33,582 nt of DNA from Chromera velia. Lineage: Eukaryota; Sar; Chromeraceae. Shown here piece after piece: positions 32,453 to 33,582 of the stretch. Each line of letters starts with the position of its first letter. The first letter of the stretch is position 1. The notes beneath the pieces were generated by a model. That model had not been told where the DNA came from. It made no database searches and saw nothing but the letters and a program-made list of their open reading frames with translations. Where the stretch lies: contig JAHBMJ010004317.1 in assembly GCA_018398765.1 (NCBI GenBank), forward strand, positions 1-33,582, written 5' to 3'. A program made the translations under genes and the position numbers.

Positions 32453-33395
32453 GGAGGTCTCGCACTTGGGCGCTCTTATTGGGTGGGAGAAGGAAGCGTC
32501 TGCCCTAAAAAAAGACTTGGAGATGAAAGATTGGAAGTGTTGCCTGACAGTTGCTTCCTCAAACAGTGTTGTTACAAGATTGTCCACAATGAGCCCAATA
32601 GACTATGTGTGGGCAGAGCGCCTTCGCTCTCTCATTGAAGACACTCCGCTGAAGTCTTCTCTGGCTGAAGCGGTGGCCACATTGGAGCACCTGGGACTCG
32701 ACATGGGCATGTTGAGATCTGCAATCAAAGGGAAAGGCAGAGAATGGAAGGCCTCGGGAATTTTGTATATGAGTGTAGCTTCAGGGGGATTTGGTCTCCC
32801 AGCGACATTCCCACTGGACTTTGCAGTCGCAATATATATATACACGTTCGGATACCCAGCAGTGTCTACTGCTGTTAACAGAACCATGACTCTGAAGGAG
32901 GAAAGATCGGAGGCAGGAAGAGAAATTGGAGAGCAGTTGCAGAACGCTCTCCCATACATCAAGTTCCTCGAATGCGCTCTTGAAGCGTTGCCTGACGAGT
33001 ACAGGTACAGCGGAGAAGTCCGTCGGGGTGTAAAGTGGGTTTTCCCTTCGACTCAAGTCCACGACCCGCACAGCCACTTCCCAAAAGGCTCATCCATGAT
33101 GTGGTACGACTTCAAGAGTACTGCAAAAGACCCCTCAGTGATGACCCGAGAGACCTTCTGCGGTATCCGCCCTGGGCCCCGCACCATCTTCATCATTCAG
33201 GCAAAGAACGCATTCGATATCGAAAAGTTCAGCAGGTTTCAAGGAAGAGAAAGTGAGTCTGAAGTATTGTTTCGTCCCTTGACATCGTTCCGGGTCCTCA
33301 ATACGCACAAAATGATTCTTGACCCGAACGAGATGGTGGTCGTGGAGAAGTCGGGATTTCCAGACATTGTCTCTCTCGAGGAGATCGACAACCAG
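32453..33395 (+). CDS. ADP-ribosyltransferase (ART)-domain protein, partial gene
   Basis: One large exon runs from a TGCAG acceptor at 32451-32452 to a GTGAGT donor at 33396. Its frame has no stop up to the window end. Counting from the in-frame Met at 32589, a helical region (about residues 70-137) reads FAVAIYIYTFGYPAVSTAVN and LPYIKFLECALEALP, as in Arg-specific ARTs. It is followed by the three-part R-S-E signature: VRRGV (Arg146), FKSTA (Ser177-Thr178, a variant of STS) and ESESEVLF (E223-S-E225, the ExE pair). FRVL closes the fold. The family transfers ADP-ribose from NAD+ to protein side chains, often Arg. No signal peptide is visible. Upstream in-frame sequence (from 32454) also looks coding, so the true start is probably in an exon to the left. 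Downstream exons lie beyond the window. The target is unknown. Confidence 0.82.
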
Positions 33396-33582
33396 GTGAG
33401 TGTGAAATCCGGCCAATTAGAAAGGTCGATCATTCTCATTTTCGGTTGTTTCCCACCTTTCTTTTCTGTCTGTCTGTCTGTCTGTCCATCTGTCGGTCTG
33501 TCCGTCTGTTTGTCCACCTCTGTGCCTACATGTCTGAAAGAGGGAAGTCATGCTCTCTCTCTCTCTCTCTCTCCCTCCCCCC
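33396..33582. repeat. Start of intron with (CTGT)n and (CT)n repeats
   Basis: After the GTGAGT donor the sequence becomes pyrimidine-rich, with CTGT units at about 33463-33512 and a CT run at 33552-33572. The frame stays open by chance through these repeats, so lack of a stop here is not evidence of coding. Confidence 0.75.

Noticed and set aside
1..33582. CRISPR arrays, tRNA or rRNA genes
   Set aside because: Repeats here are simple tandem or inverted repeats without spacer structure. No cloverleaf B-box (GGTTCGANTCC) in context and no rRNA-like stretch was found by eye.

Overview
The window looks like nuclear DNA of an intron-rich unicellular eukaryote. Genes have many small exons and introns ending in TGCAG. 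Coding DNA is GC-rich, intergenic islands are sharply AT-rich, and long purine and CA/GT microsatellites sit in introns. The protein set (TTC39/Iml2-like TPR protein, cytochrome b5-acyl-CoA dehydrogenase fusion, DEK_C-SWIB chromatin protein, degenerate retroelement) fits an alga of the alveolate/stramenopile kind. A chromerid such as Chromera velia is my best guess, but that is inference and was not tested. All exon models come from reading frame, splice phase and remembered family motifs. No alignment was run.

Layout. 1-480 is an almost pure purine tract. 532-972 (-) is a small basic protein, possibly continuing off the left edge. 1403-8157 (+) is a gene of about 12-13 exons for an Iml2/TTC39-family TPR-like protein with an RS-rich N-terminal extension. 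8158-9277 is an AT-rich spacer. 9278-11840 (-) is a three-exon cytochrome b5-acyl-CoA dehydrogenase fusion. 12506-16202 (+) is an eight-exon gene for a DEK_C plus SWIB domain protein; its phases close exactly to 549 aa. 16203-19630 has no gene I can support.

19630-27150 is a large AT-rich repeat block. It holds GTTACAC/GTGTAAC hairpins, a 14-bp GGAGTGTGT tandem array, an inverted repeat, a GC hairpin, and a frame-broken reverse transcriptase with a C-terminal endonuclease-like domain (22881-24923). 27961-28510 (-) is a thioredoxin-like gene in which Ser replaces the first active-site Cys. 29106-31401 (+) is a nine-exon gene for a predicted secreted protein of unknown family. 31402-32452 is AT-rich with ATGCAT palindromes. 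32453-33395 (+) is a large exon of an ADP-ribosyltransferase-domain protein; its frame has no stop before the window end, so the gene is only partly present.

Three gene pairs are divergent with 0.43-0.67 kb between starts (972-/1403+, 11840-/12506+, 28510-/29106+), which suggests shared promoter regions. No pathway links the genes. They look like ordinary unlinked nuclear genes around a repeat-filled block. The items most worth following up are the ADP-ribosyltransferase gene, the secreted protein, the Ser-x-x-Cys thioredoxin and the inverted-repeat block around the retroelement.
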